A stretch of DNA of 64,000 nucleotides from Mesorhizobium sp. LMG 17147 (GTDB taxonomy: Bacteria > Pseudomonadota > Alphaproteobacteria > Rhizobiales > Rhizobiaceae). Position numbers and translations under genes: made by a program. Shown in pieces: positions 27,338-36,444 of the stretch. Position 1 is the first letter of the stretch. Each line of letters opens with the position of its first letter. The stretch is taken from assembly GCF_024297145.1 (NCBI RefSeq), contig NZ_JANCTC010000001.1, forward strand, positions 558,001 through 622,000, read 5' to 3'. The notes under the pieces are model-generated. The model ran no database searches, was not told where the DNA came from, and saw only the letters and a list, made by a program, of their open reading frames with translations.

Positions 27338-27444
27338 TCGCCCGTTAAGCTCCAAGGGCTGCCACTGGAGGCGGCCGATTCCTGCGCATAGTTTCGCCCG
27401 CACGGCTTGGCGCCGTCAATGTCGGGGCAAAAGGCGAAGAGGCG

Positions 27445-27546
27445 GGAGGCTGGAACAATGACCCGTTCCGGGCTCGTTAGGGCTGCTTCCTTCCGGACCT
27501 GACCCGGTTGGCGAGTGGACCGTCCACCACCAACCTCCCAGCCTCC
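27445..27546 (-). ncRNA. ffs: Signal recognition particle RNA, bacterial small type (4.5S)
   Basis: On the minus strand the conserved apical loop reads GGTCAGGTCCGGAAGGAAGC (about 27505-27484), the site bound by Ffh. The ends pair perfectly as GGAGGCTGG with CCAGCCTCC (27538-27546 and 27445-27453), closing a hairpin of about 102 nucleotides. Its location just upstream of dnaX is common in alphaproteobacteria. Confidence 0.95.
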
Positions 27547-27615
27547 ATATCGGCAATCCGGCGATGAAATGCAAGTGCGGATGATAGGGGCCTGAGCGGC
27601 GACGAAAGCTGAAAC

Positions 27616-27640
27616 CAAAAACCCGCCTCGGCGGGCGGGT
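27616..27640 (-). terminator. Rho-independent terminator on the minus strand, no obvious gene upstream
   Basis: On the minus strand the stem ACCCGCC / GGCGGGT with a 6-base loop is followed by TTTTGG. No minus-strand gene ends here: the next gene upstream on that side is the plus-strand HIT gene. A promoter-like pair lies 30-58 bases before it (TTGCTT at 27693-27698, 17-base spacer, TACTAA at 27670-27675). It may end a very short RNA or insulate the SRP RNA gene. Confidence 0.55.
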
Positions 27641-27897
27641 CGTTGGTGCGAATAATCACAGTAGCGGGATTAGTAGCATAGCTGCCGGCACAAAGCAAGA
27701 ACAAAATGTGGCCGCGATCAAAATCGTCGATCTCGGCGGACGGCGCCAACCTGATGCAATTTGCCCGGGCCTTCACTTTCTTCGCGCACAATCAGCGCCG
27801 CGACGGCCAATGTTGCTTGCTGCCCCTTGCGGCCCTTCGGAAGCCGCTCTAGCGTCGATAGAGTTCAAAAAAACGTCAAAAAGTGAGGGAAACGCCG

Positions 27898-28317
27898 ATG
27901 CTGCCGGGCCTCAAGGCCGGATTCACGCTTGACGCCAAGCTGGAAGCCGACAGCGAACAGCTGATGTGGCTCGGCCTGTGCGAACTGCGCGTCATGAACG
28001 ACCGCCGCTGGCCATGGCTGCTGCTGGTGCCGCAGCGGCCGGGCATCGAGGAAATCCACGATATGACGCCGCTCGACCAGGCGATGCTGACCTTCGAGAC
28101 CAACATGGTGGCGCTGGCGCTGAAGCGGGTGACCGGCTGCACCAAGATCAACACCGGCGCACTCGGCAACATCGTGCGCCAGTTGCACGTACACGTCGTT
28201 GCGCGCTCGGAAGGCGATCCCGGCTGGCCTGGCCCGGTGTGGGGGCACGGCCTGCGCGAGCCCTATCAGCGCTCCGACCTTCGCAAGTTTGCGGAAAAGA
28301 TCAAGGCAGCGCTATAA
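27898..28317 (+). CDS. HIT-domain protein
   Basis: A 139-residue protein of the histidine triad nucleotide-binding superfamily. The core is RRWPWLLLVPQRPG near residue 40 and QLHVHVVAR near residue 103. The canonical HxHxHxx motif reads QLHVHVV, so the first histidine is glutamine; the other two are kept. Members of the superfamily hydrolyse nucleoside phosphoramidates or dinucleotides, but activity here is uncertain. The ATG at 27898 follows GAGGGAAACGCCG. It is followed 38 bases later by nudC. Confidence 0.88.
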   Translation: MLPGLKAGFTLDAKLEADSEQLMWLGLCELRVMNDRRWPWLLLVPQRPGIEEIHDMTPLDQAMLTFETNMVALALKRVTGCTKINTGALGNIVRQLHVHVVARSEGDPGWPGPVWGHGLREPYQRSDLRKFAEKIKAAL

Positions 28318-28355
28318 GCCTCCCCCGTGTCCATCTTGAACCTTCCCGAGTCTGC

Positions 28356-29297
28356 ATGAGCTTTCGCCTGTTTGACGCGCCCTTGCGCGAGCCGAGCCAG
28401 TTCGTCGGCTTCGCCGGCAACATTATCGACCGGCAGTCCGAAAACCGCGCCGACGATTCCGTCGAAAAGGCGCTCGCCGATCCTTCGGCGCGGCTTTTGC
28501 TGATGCGTGGCGGCCGGCTCTATCTGAAGCTTGCGCAAGGCGCATTCGACCCCTGGTTCGGCGTGGCCGAATGCCGGCCGCTCGAAGCATCGCTCGAAAA
28601 CGGCGTGCTGCTCGGTTTTTCCGAAAGCGGCCCGGTGCTGGCGGTGCCGGCCGGAGTCGAGCCCGAGCAGCTTCCCGAGACGATCAAGGCCATCGACTAT
28701 CGCTCGGTCTATATGCAGGGGTTGATCGACGAAGCGGCCGCCGGCGCGCTGGCGCAAGGGGCGGCGCTGCTTGCCTGGCATGCCAGCCATCGCTTCTGCA
28801 GCAAATGCGGCACCGAAGCCGAGATGCGGGCGGGCGGTTACAAGCGGCATTGCCGGGCCTGCGGGATGGAGCACTTTCCGCGCACCGACCCAGTGGCGAT
28901 CATGCTGACGGCAACACGCGAAAAATGCCTGCTCGGCCGCGGCCGGCATTTCGGGCCCGGCATGTATTCGGCGCTCGCCGGTTTCATCGAGCCGGGCGAG
29001 ACGATCGAGGCGGCGGTGCGCCGCGAAACGCTGGAGGAAGCCGGCATTCGGCTAGGCCGCGTCGTCTACCACGCCAGCCAGCCCTGGCCGTTTCCCTATT
29101 CGCTGATGATCGGCTGCTTCGGCGAACCGCTCAACGACGATATCCACCCCGACTTCAACGAGCTGGAAGATTGCCGCTGGTTCTTTCGCGACGAGGTGCT
29201 CTCGATGCTGGCCCGCGAGCATCCGGGCGGCCTGGTGACACCGCCGAAGGGGGCGATCGCCTATAACCTTATCCGCGCCTGGGCCGACAGCGCGTGA
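28356..29297 (+). CDS. nudC: NAD(+) diphosphatase / RNA decapping hydrolase NudC
   Basis: A 313-residue NudC that cleaves NAD(H), and NAD caps on RNA, to NMN and AMP. Visible features are an N-terminal NUDIX-like domain and a zinc ribbon (CSKCGTEAEM then CRACGMEHFPR, near residues 148-175). The Nudix box is GETIEAAVRRETLEEAG, and the NudC-specific SQPWPFPYSLMIG follows it. The start ATG at 28356 begins MSFRLFDAP. It probably shares a transcript with the HIT gene upstream and the Dabb gene downstream. Confidence 0.96.
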   Translation: MSFRLFDAPLREPSQFVGFAGNIIDRQSENRADDSVEKALADPSARLLLMRGGRLYLKLAQGAFDPWFGVAECRPLEASLENGVLLGFSESGPVLAVPAGVEPEQLPETIKAIDYRSVYMQGLIDEAAAGALAQGAALLAWHASHRFCSKCGTEAEMRAGGYKRHCRACGMEHFPRTDPVAIMLTATREKCLLGRGRHFGPGMYSALAGFIEPGETIEAAVRRETLEEAGIRLGRVVYHASQPWPFPYSLMIGCFGEPLNDDIHPDFNELEDCRWFFRDEVLSMLAREHPGGLVTPPKGAIAYNLIRAWADSA

Positions 29298-29322
29298 TAC
29301 GAAGACATCGCAGGAGCAAAAA

Positions 29323-29625
29323 ATGATCCGTCACACCGTCGTGTTCACGCTAAAGCACCCGCCGCATTCGCTCGAGGAAAAAAGGTTCCTCGCCGACGCC
29401 AAGACGATCCTCACGGCGATAAAGGGCGTCACGCATTTCGAGCAGTTGCGGCAGGTCAGCCCCAAGAACGACTACCGTTTCGGCTTCTCGATGGAGTTCG
29501 CCGATCAGCGGGCTTACTCCGGCTACAACGACCATCCCGACCACGTCGCCTTCGTCCGCGACCGCTGGATCCCGGAGGTCGAGGCGTTTATGGAGATCGA
29601 CTACGTGCCGCTCGGCTGGGGCTGA
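29323..29625 (+). CDS. Dabb (stress-responsive alpha/beta barrel) domain protein
   Basis: A 100-residue single-domain protein with the Dabb fold: MIRHTVVFTLKHP at the start, a central SMEFADQRAYSGYNDHPDH block, and a C-terminal strand. Family members are dimeric small barrels, some enzymes and others stress proteins; no function can be assigned. It starts 25 bases after nudC with AGGAGC before the ATG. Confidence 0.85.
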   Translation: MIRHTVVFTLKHPPHSLEEKRFLADAKTILTAIKGVTHFEQLRQVSPKNDYRFGFSMEFADQRAYSGYNDHPDHVAFVRDRWIPEVEAFMEIDYVPLGWG

Positions 29626-29649
29626 GACCGGAAAGCGACGCTCTAAAAA

Positions 29650-30591
29650 TCAATACCCCGCGTCGCGATCGACCACATTTTCCAGCGCTTCGCCGCGCTC
29701 GAAGGCATCCATCTGACGCAGCATGATCGGCGCCAGGTGAACCGGATCGGAAGTTGCCGCCGCGTGCGGCGTCACGAACACTTTCGGGTGGCTCCATAGC
29801 GGGCTGGTCTTCGGCAGCGGCTCGACCTCGAACACGTCGAGGCTGGCTTCCTTCAGCGTCCCGTCGTCCAGCGCGCGCAAAATGTCGGCGTCCTTCTGCA
29901 GCCTGCCGCGGCCGGCATTGATCAGCACCGAGCCGCCGAGGCCATTGCGCTTGCGCAGCTCCTTCAGCACGCCGTGGTTGATGATGCCATGCGTCTGTGG
30001 CGTCAGCGGCAACAGCACCACCAGGATATCGGTGGCGTTGAGGAACGGGATCAGCCCGGCCTCGCCCGCGTAAGTCGAGACACCTTCCATCGGCCGATCG
30101 CTGCGCGACCAGCCATTAACGGGAAAGCCGAGCGACAACAGTACCGATGCCGCAGCACGGCCAAGCGTGCCGAGCCCCATAATGCCGACCGAGATGTCGC
30201 CGGCCGGCCGCTGCTGCGGCTCGTGCCAGATCTTCTTCTGCTGCTGGGCGCGGTAGAGCATGCCCTGGCGATGGTGGTCGAGCACCCGCCAGACGACGTA
30301 TTCGGTCATGTACTGGGTAAGGTTGTCGGCCACCACCTTGACGACCGGTACGTCGGGCAAGGTGGGATCGGCGAAAATGTGGTCGACGCCGGCGCCGATC
30401 GAGAAGATAGCCCGCAGATTGGGCAGCGACGACAACAGGTTCGGCCGCTGTTTCCACACCACCGCATAGGTGATCGAGGGATCGCCGGCGCCATTCGGCT
30501 CGAGCACCACTTCGCGCTCCGCCGACAGCAGTTCGCGCCAGCGCAGCGGATGAATACCGGTGAGGGCAAGCAGGATGCGGCCTTTTTCCAT
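29650..30591 (-). CDS. ghrA: Glyoxylate/hydroxypyruvate reductase A
   Basis: A 313-residue D-2-hydroxyacid dehydrogenase of the GhrA type, which reduces glyoxylate and hydroxypyruvate with NADPH. The nucleotide-binding motif is GIMGLGTLGRAAA near residue 138. The catalytic arginine lies in NAGRGRLQ, the glutamate in LDVFEVEPLP and the histidine in VTPHAAA. It is convergent with the Dabb gene and upstream of the yej operon, with a 95-base gap to the yejF stop on the other side. Confidence 0.93.
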   Translation of the reverse strand: MEKGRILLALTGIHPLRWRELLSAEREVVLEPNGAGDPSITYAVVWKQRPNLLSSLPNLRAIFSIGAGVDHIFADPTLPDVPVVKVVADNLTQYMTEYVVWRVLDHHRQGMLYRAQQQKKIWHEPQQRPAGDISVGIMGLGTLGRAAASVLLSLGFPVNGWSRSDRPMEGVSTYAGEAGLIPFLNATDILVVLLPLTPQTHGIINHGVLKELRKRNGLGGSVLINAGRGRLQKDADILRALDDGTLKEASLDVFEVEPLPKTSPLWSHPKVFVTPHAAATSDPVHLAPIMLRQMDAFERGEALENVVDRDAGY

Positions 30592-30686
30592 TGCGGATTG
30601 TTTTTCCCTTTTACCAACAGCGTTCGCGTCCGGACTCGCAAGGGCGCGGCAGCGTTTTGATTTTGTGCATGATCTCTGGCGAAAAT

Positions 30687-32315
30687 CTACTCGCTGACGA
30701 TACCGACCGGCGCCGTTTCGATCTTGAAGGCGGCCGAGATCAACGCCTTTGTATAGTCGGTCCGCGGGTTGCCGAAAATCTGTTCGGAAGGACCGGCCTC
30801 GACGATCCTGCCATTACGCATGACGATGACTTCGTTGGCGAGCGCGCGGATGACCCTCAGATCGTGGCTGATGAAGAGGTAGGCGAGGTCGTGCCTGGCC
30901 TGCAGGCTGCGCAAGAGGTCGACGACCTGTGCCTGCACGCTCATGTCGAGCGCCGAGGTCGGCTCGTCCAGCATGACGAAACGCGGGTTGAGCACCATGG
31001 CGCGCGCGATGGCGACGCGCTGGCGCTGGCCGCCGGAGAATTCGTGCGGATAGCGGTTGCGCGTCGCCGGATCGAGGCCGACTTCCTTCAGCACGTCGAC
31101 GACACGCTCGTCGCGCGCATCAGGAGACAGTTTCGGCTCGTGGATCTTCAACCCTTCCTCGATGATCTCGGCGACCGACATGCGCGGACTGAGCGAACCG
31201 AACGGATCCTGGAAGACGATCTGCAACTCGCGCCGCAACGGCCGCATTTCGCTGAAGGACAGTTGATCGATGCCGCGTCCGTTAAACTGGATGGTCCCGG
31301 TCGACGAGATCATCCTGGCCAGCGCCAGGCCGAGCGTCGTCTTGCCTGAGCCGGATTCGCCGACGACGCCAAGCGTCTGGCCGGCCCGCACGGTGACGTC
31401 GATGCCGTCGACCGCCTTCACATTGTCGACGGTGCGCCGGAAGAAGCCCTTCTTGATCGGAAACCAGACCTTGACGTCCTTGCCGACCATCACCGGCTTG
31501 GCGGCCTGGTTGGCCGCCGGCGGCTTGCCTTTCGGCTCGGCGGCAAGCAGATGCCGCGTGTAGGCGTGCTGCGGATTGGCGAATATCTCCTTGGTCGGGC
31601 CGGTCTCGACGATCTTGCCTTTGGTCATCACGCAAACCCGGTCGGCGATCTTCCTGACGATGCCGAGATCGTGGGTGATGAACAGCATCGACATGTTCTT
31701 GCGGCTTTTCAGGCCGGCCAGCAATTCGAGGATCTGCGCCTGGACGGTGACGTCGAGTGCCGTCGTCGGTTCGTCGGCGATCAACAGTTCAGGCTCGTTG
31801 GCGAGCGCCATGGCGATCATGACGCGCTGGCGCTGGCCGCCGGAAAGCTGGTGTGGATAGGCGTCGAGCCGTTTTTCCGGTTCGCGGATGCCAACCTCGT
31901 GCAGAAGTTCCAGCGTGCGCGCCTTGGCGTTGCGATCGCCCAGGCCCTGGTGCAGCTTCAGCACTTCGACGATCTGCTGCTCGATCGTGTGCAGCGGGTT
32001 GAGCGAGGTCATCGGCTCCTGGAAGATCATGGTGATCTTGTTGCCGCGCACGCGGCGCAAGTCTCTCTCGTCCGCGGCAAGCAGGTCGGCGCCGAGGAAC
32101 AGGATCTTTCCCGACGGGTGGCTGGCGGTCGGATAGGGCAGCAGCTTCAGCACCGACAGCGCGGTGACCGACTTGCCGGAGCCGGATTCGCCGACCAGCG
32201 CCACCGTCTCGCCCCTGGCGAGGTCGAAGGAGATATGGTCGACGGCGATCGACTGGCTGCCGCCTTGCGTGAAGGCGACGCTGAGGTCCTGGACCGAGAG
32301 GAGAGGGGCGGTCAT
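30687..32315 (-). CDS. yejF: Peptide ABC importer, fused ATP-binding protein (YejF-like)
   Basis: A 542-residue double ABC ATPase. The first cassette (residues 1-260) has GESGSGKSVTALSVL, LSGGQRQRVMIAMAL and LLIADEPTTALD. The second (about 285-540) has GESGSGKTTLGLAL, FSGGQRQRVAIARAM and FVMLDEPTSALD. Two ATPases in one chain is the YejF layout. It starts with an ATGA overlap with yejE. YejABEF systems import peptides such as microcin C and, in Sinorhizobium, help survival against plant antimicrobial peptides. The same role here is likely but inferred. Confidence 0.93.
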   Translation of the reverse strand: MTAPLLSVQDLSVAFTQGGSQSIAVDHISFDLARGETVALVGESGSGKSVTALSVLKLLPYPTASHPSGKILFLGADLLAADERDLRRVRGNKITMIFQEPMTSLNPLHTIEQQIVEVLKLHQGLGDRNAKARTLELLHEVGIREPEKRLDAYPHQLSGGQRQRVMIAMALANEPELLIADEPTTALDVTVQAQILELLAGLKSRKNMSMLFITHDLGIVRKIADRVCVMTKGKIVETGPTKEIFANPQHAYTRHLLAAEPKGKPPAANQAAKPVMVGKDVKVWFPIKKGFFRRTVDNVKAVDGIDVTVRAGQTLGVVGESGSGKTTLGLALARMISSTGTIQFNGRGIDQLSFSEMRPLRRELQIVFQDPFGSLSPRMSVAEIIEEGLKIHEPKLSPDARDERVVDVLKEVGLDPATRNRYPHEFSGGQRQRVAIARAMVLNPRFVMLDEPTSALDMSVQAQVVDLLRSLQARHDLAYLFISHDLRVIRALANEVIVMRNGRIVEAGPSEQIFGNPRTDYTKALISAAFKIETAPVGIVSE

Positions 32316-33451
32316 CTGAACGTCTTGCGCGGATCGAAGGCGTCGCGGGTGGCCTCGCCGACGAAGACCAGCAGCGACAGCATCAGCGAGATGACGACGA
32401 AGCCGGAAATGCCGAGCCAGGGGGCGTTGAGGTTGCGCTGTGCCTGCTTCAACAGTTCGCCCAGCGAGGCGGAGCCGGGCGGCAGGCCGAAGCCGAGATA
32501 GTCGAGCGAGGTCAGCGTCGAGATCGAGCCGCTGAGCAGGAAGGGCAGGAAGGTCAGCGTCGCCACCATGGCATTGGGAAGCAGATGCCGGAACATGATG
32601 GTGATGTTGGGCACGCCGAGCGCGCGCGCCGCATTGACATATTCGAAATTGCGGGCGCGCAGGAACTCGGCCCGCACCACGCCGACCAGCGCCACCCAGG
32701 AGAACAGCAGCATCAATCCGAGCAGGATGAAGAAGCCGGGCGGCAGGATGGCGGCGACGATCAAGAGCAGGTACAGCACTGGGATCGCCGACCAGATCTC
32801 GATGAAGCGCTGGAAAAGAAGGTCGGTCCAGCCGCCGAAATAGCCCTGCAGGGCGCCGGCCGCCACGCCGATCAGCGCCGAGCCGGCGGTCAGGATCAGG
32901 CCGAACAGCACCGAGATCCTGAAGCCGTAGATGACGCGCGCCAGCACGTCGCGGGCCTGGTCGTCGGTGCCCAGCCAGTTCCAGTTGCCGACGTTGCAAT
33001 TGGGGTCCGCTTCCCCTTTCGGATACTGGTTGCACCGCGTCTTCTTGTCGTAGAGCCAGGACGGCTTGGTCGGTGCGGCTTCGGGAATGGCGTTGTTGAC
33101 GGTCTGGTAGGAGTAGCGCACCGGCGGCCAGACCATCCAGCCATTGGCATTGATCTCGTCCTGGATGACCGGGTCGCGGTAGTCGGTGACCGCATAGAAG
33201 CCGCCGAACTTCTCCTCGGGATAGGCGACCAGGACCGGAAACAGGATCTCGCCCTTGTAGGAGGCGATGATCGGCTTGTCGTTGGCGATCAGTTCGGAAA
33301 CCAGCGACAGCACGAACAGGAACAGGAAAATCCACAACGACCAGTAGCCGCGCCGGTTGGACTTGAAGTTCTGCAGGCGCCGCTGGTTGAGCGGCGACAG
33401 AAAGGGCCGCGCGATCCGAGGCGGCGCCGTTTCGGCTGTCGCCTGCGCCAT
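32312..33451 (-). CDS. yejE: Peptide ABC importer permease (YejE-like)
   Basis: A 379-residue permease. After the first membrane span there is a long periplasmic loop (about residues 60-170) bearing two cysteines (KTRCNQYPKGEADPNCNVG). The LGTDDQARDVLARVIYGF block and the transport domain follow. The extended loop is typical of YejE compared with DppC. It begins with an ATGA overlap with yejB and ends in an ATGA overlap with yejF, giving tight translational coupling. Confidence 0.93.
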   Translation of the reverse strand: MAQATAETAPPRIARPFLSPLNQRRLQNFKSNRRGYWSLWIFLFLFVLSLVSELIANDKPIIASYKGEILFPVLVAYPEEKFGGFYAVTDYRDPVIQDEINANGWMVWPPVRYSYQTVNNAIPEAAPTKPSWLYDKKTRCNQYPKGEADPNCNVGNWNWLGTDDQARDVLARVIYGFRISVLFGLILTAGSALIGVAAGALQGYFGGWTDLLFQRFIEIWSAIPVLYLLLIVAAILPPGFFILLGLMLLFSWVALVGVVRAEFLRARNFEYVNAARALGVPNITIMFRHLLPNAMVATLTFLPFLLSGSISTLTSLDYLGFGLPPGSASLGELLKQAQRNLNAPWLGISGFVVISLMLSLLVFVGEATRDAFDPRKTFR

Positions 33452-34545
33452 CAGACGTCTCTCCGCTCGAAGTCGATGCGCGGATCGACCCAGGTATAGA
33501 TCAGGTCGGACAGCAGCCCGACGAACAGACCAAGCAGCGAGAAGATGTAGAGATTGGCGAAGACCACCGGATAGTCGCGCTGCACCACCGAGTTGAAACC
33601 AAGCAGGCCGAGGCCATCGAGCGAAAAGATGTTCTCGATCAGCAGCGACCCGGTGAAGAATGCCGAGATGAAGGCACCGGGGAAACCGGCGATGACGATC
33701 AGCATGGCATTGCGGAAGACGTGCCCATAAAGCACCTGCCGCTCCGACAGGCCCTTGGCGCGGGCTGTGACCACATATTGCTTGCGGATTTCCTCGAGGA
33801 AGGAATTCTTGGTGAGCAACGTCGTCGTGGCGAAGGCCGACAGCACCAGCGCCGTCAGCGGCAGGGTCATGTGCCAGAAATAGTCGACAATCCGCTGCGG
33901 CCACGACAGCTGGTCCCAATTGTCGGAGGTGAGGCCGCGCAGCGGAAACCAGTCCCAGAACGAGCCCCCGGCAAACAGCACCATCAGCAATATGCCGAAC
34001 AGAAAGCCCGGAATAGCGTAACCGACAATGACGACGCCGCTGGTCCAGACGTCGAAGGTGGAGCCGTCCTTGACTGCCTTGCGGATGCCGAGCGGGATCG
34101 AGATCAGATAGGACAAGAGCGTGATCCACAGTCCGATCGAGATCGACACCGGCATCTTTTCCAGGATCAGGTCAAGCACCGAGATGTCGCGGAAATAGCT
34201 GTCGCCGAAATCGAAGCGGAGATAGTTCCACAGCATCATGCCGAAGCGCTCGAGCGGCGGCTTGTCGAAACCGAACTGCTTCTCCAGCTTCTTGATGAAT
34301 TCCGGGTCGAGCCCCTGCGCGCCGCGGTATTTCGAGCCGACGTCGCCGGCGACATCGAAATTGGCGCCGCCGGCATCACCGCCGCCACCGCCGAGGCGAT
34401 CGCTGCCGCCCTGGTTGGTCAGCCTGGCAATGACCTGCTCGACCGGCCCGCCCGGCGCGAACTGGATGACGGCGAAGGATACCGCCATGATGCCGAACAG
34501 GGTCGGGATCATCAACAGGATGCGGCGCAGTATATAGGCGCCCAT
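33451..34545 (-). CDS. yejB: Peptide ABC importer permease (YejB-like)
   Basis: A 364-residue permease of the OppB class. It has an N-terminal span and the conserved [16 protein letters not shown] glycine-rich insertion ([14 protein letters not shown], about residues 48-61) and the [17 protein letters not shown] segment distinguish YejB from DppB. The coupling loop is [20 protein letters not shown]. It lies 30 bases downstream of the Tat-exported binding-protein gene. Confidence 0.94.
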   Translation of the reverse strand: MGAYILRRILLMIPTLFGIMAVSFAVIQFAPGGPVEQVIARLTNQGGSDRLGGGGGDAGGANFDVAGDVGSKYRGAQGLDPEFIKKLEKQFGFDKPPLERFGMMLWNYLRFDFGDSYFRDISVLDLILEKMPVSISIGLWITLLSYLISIPLGIRKAVKDGSTFDVWTSGVVIVGYAIPGFLFGILLMVLFAGGSFWDWFPLRGLTSDNWDQLSWPQRIVDYFWHMTLPLTALVLSAFATTTLLTKNSFLEEIRKQYVVTARAKGLSERQVLYGHVFRNAMLIVIAGFPGAFISAFFTGSLLIENIFSLDGLGLLGFNSVVQRDYPVVFANLYIFSLLGLFVGLLSDLIYTWVDPRIDFERRDV

Positions 34546-34575
34546 CAGGTTCCCTGCCTCGCTTGTGCAAAAATC

Positions 34576-36444
34576 TCAGCCTTTGCCAATCTTTGCCGCC
34601 TTGTCTTTGTCGAACCACCACGACGTCTCGACCGGAAAGTCGTAATCCGGCTTTTGAGCGGGAAAGCCGAACATGTCCCAGAAGGCTGCTCGGTGATTCG
34701 CCAGATGATATGTTGGAATCCAGTCTAGCCGCGCGCGCAAGACCCGATCGAGCGCGTTGAGCGCGGTGACGAGTTCGATCCGGCTCTGCGCCTTGCCGGC
34801 TGCCTCGATCAGCGCGTCGATGGCTTTGCTTTCCGTACCCGGATAGTTGCGCATCCCCGGCGTTTTCGCCATTCGGGAAGCATAGAGAATCTCCAAACCG
34901 TCGGCGGTGGGCGTCGCTCCGATCGACCATGCGAGCATGTTGAAGTCGAAGTCGAAATTGCTCTGCCGCGCTTCAAATTGCGTCGAGTCGACCTGCCGGA
35001 TCGAAGCGTCGATGCCGATCGCCTTCATATTCTCGGACCATGGCGCGAAAATACGAACGAGACCCTCGTCCTGGGCAAGCATTTCCACGCGCAGGCGCTC
35101 GCCTTTGTCGTTGAGGACGAAATTGCCCGCTCGCTTCCAGCCGCCTTCGGCAAGCAGCCTCGAAGCCTCGCGCAGCAGCTTACGGTCGTGCCCGGAACCG
35201 TCGGAGACGGGTTGCATCACCGGTTCGCCAAAGGTCTCCGGCGGCAACTCGGCTCGAAACGGCTCCAGCAGGGCCAACTCCTTGGGTGAGGGCAGGCCCT
35301 TGGCCTTGTAATCCGATCGCTCGAAGTTCGATTGCGAACGCTCGTAGGAGTCGAAAAACAGAACCCGCCTGGTCCATTCGAAGTCGAAGCAATAGGCGAT
35401 TGCCCGTCTCACGCGAATGTCGCGGAACTGCGGACGGCGCTGGTTCAGCGCGACAGCCTGCATGGATGGTGTTTTCTCGCCGGGAAATTCGCGTTTGACG
35501 ACCCTGCCATCCTTCAGTGCTGGAAAGTCGTAGCCGGTCGCCCATACCCGCGAGGTGAACTCCTCGCGAAAATGCGTGTCACCTTTCTTGAACGCTTCAA
35601 ACGCCGCCTGGCGATCAAGGTAGAAATCGATACGGATGCTGTCGAAATTATAACTGCCGCGGTTCACGGCCAGGTCGCGGCCCCAATAATCGGCGACGCG
35701 CTCGTATTCGACGGTCTGCCCGGCCACAACCCGTCCCACCCTGTACGGTCCGGAGCTGAGCGGTGGGATCAACGTCGAGGCGTCGAAATCATTGGCCGTG
35801 TAGAAGGCTTTGGACACGATCGGCATCACGACGATCGCGAGGATATTCTGCGCGGACTGTTGGCCGTTGAAGGTGAGGTTGATTGTAAGCGGATCGATTG
35901 CGACCGCTTCCGTCATATGCCGCAGCGCTTGGGAAAGGTTCGGATGTCCCCGGTCTTTGTAGAGGTTCAAGGCGAAGGCAATGTCTTGGGCGGTCAGCGG
36001 CGACCCGTCATGGAAGCGCGCTTGTGGCCGCAGGCTGAAGCGGTAGCCATTGCGGTCCTGCGACAAGGTAACGGATTCGGCAAGCAGGCCGTAGACCGCA
36101 TCCGGTTCGTCGACTGCCCTTGCCATCAGCGAATCGAAGCAGAGCTCGGTGCGCGGCGGCGAATCCCCCTTCAACACCAATGAGTTCAGCGTGTTGAAAG
36201 TCAGGAAGCTCTGATTAAGAGTGGAGTTCGGCGGGGCGAAATTCATCCGGCCGCCCTTGGGAGCGTCCGGATTGACATAGTCGAAATGCGTGAAATCCGG
36301 AGGATACTTGAGATCGCCAAAAGCCGACAACCCGTGCAGTTTCACGCCGGTTGGAATGGCCGCGAAAGTTCGGCCGGGCAGCAGCGCTGCGGCCGCGGCG
36401 GCACCGCCCAGGGCGAGGAAGTCGCGACGGGGCAGCACCGCCAT
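34576..36444 (-). CDS. Peptide ABC importer substrate-binding protein, YejA-like, Tat-type signal
   Basis: A 622-residue SBP_bac_5 protein. It opens with a twin-arginine signal (PRRDFLALGGAAAAAALLPG, cleaved after FAA). The mature start (GVKLHGLSAFGDLKYPPDF, then FDYVNPDAPKGGRMNF) is the YejA signature. It is a paralogue of the next gene upstream and overlaps its stop by one base (TGATG), so the two are translated together. Having two binding proteins for one set of membrane subunits implies two ligand ranges. The start at 36444 is fixed by the overlap and the signal peptide. Confidence 0.92.
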   Translation of the reverse strand: MAVLPRRDFLALGGAAAAAALLPGRTFAAIPTGVKLHGLSAFGDLKYPPDFTHFDYVNPDAPKGGRMNFAPPNSTLNQSFLTFNTLNSLVLKGDSPPRTELCFDSLMARAVDEPDAVYGLLAESVTLSQDRNGYRFSLRPQARFHDGSPLTAQDIAFALNLYKDRGHPNLSQALRHMTEAVAIDPLTINLTFNGQQSAQNILAIVVMPIVSKAFYTANDFDASTLIPPLSSGPYRVGRVVAGQTVEYERVADYWGRDLAVNRGSYNFDSIRIDFYLDRQAAFEAFKKGDTHFREEFTSRVWATGYDFPALKDGRVVKREFPGEKTPSMQAVALNQRRPQFRDIRVRRAIAYCFDFEWTRRVLFFDSYERSQSNFERSDYKAKGLPSPKELALLEPFRAELPPETFGEPVMQPVSDGSGHDRKLLREASRLLAEGGWKRAGNFVLNDKGERLRVEMLAQDEGLVRIFAPWSENMKAIGIDASIRQVDSTQFEARQSNFDFDFNMLAWSIGATPTADGLEILYASRMAKTPGMRNYPGTESKAIDALIEAAGKAQSRIELVTALNALDRVLRARLDWIPTYHLANHRAAFWDMFGFPAQKPDYDFPVETSWWFDKDKAAKIGKG

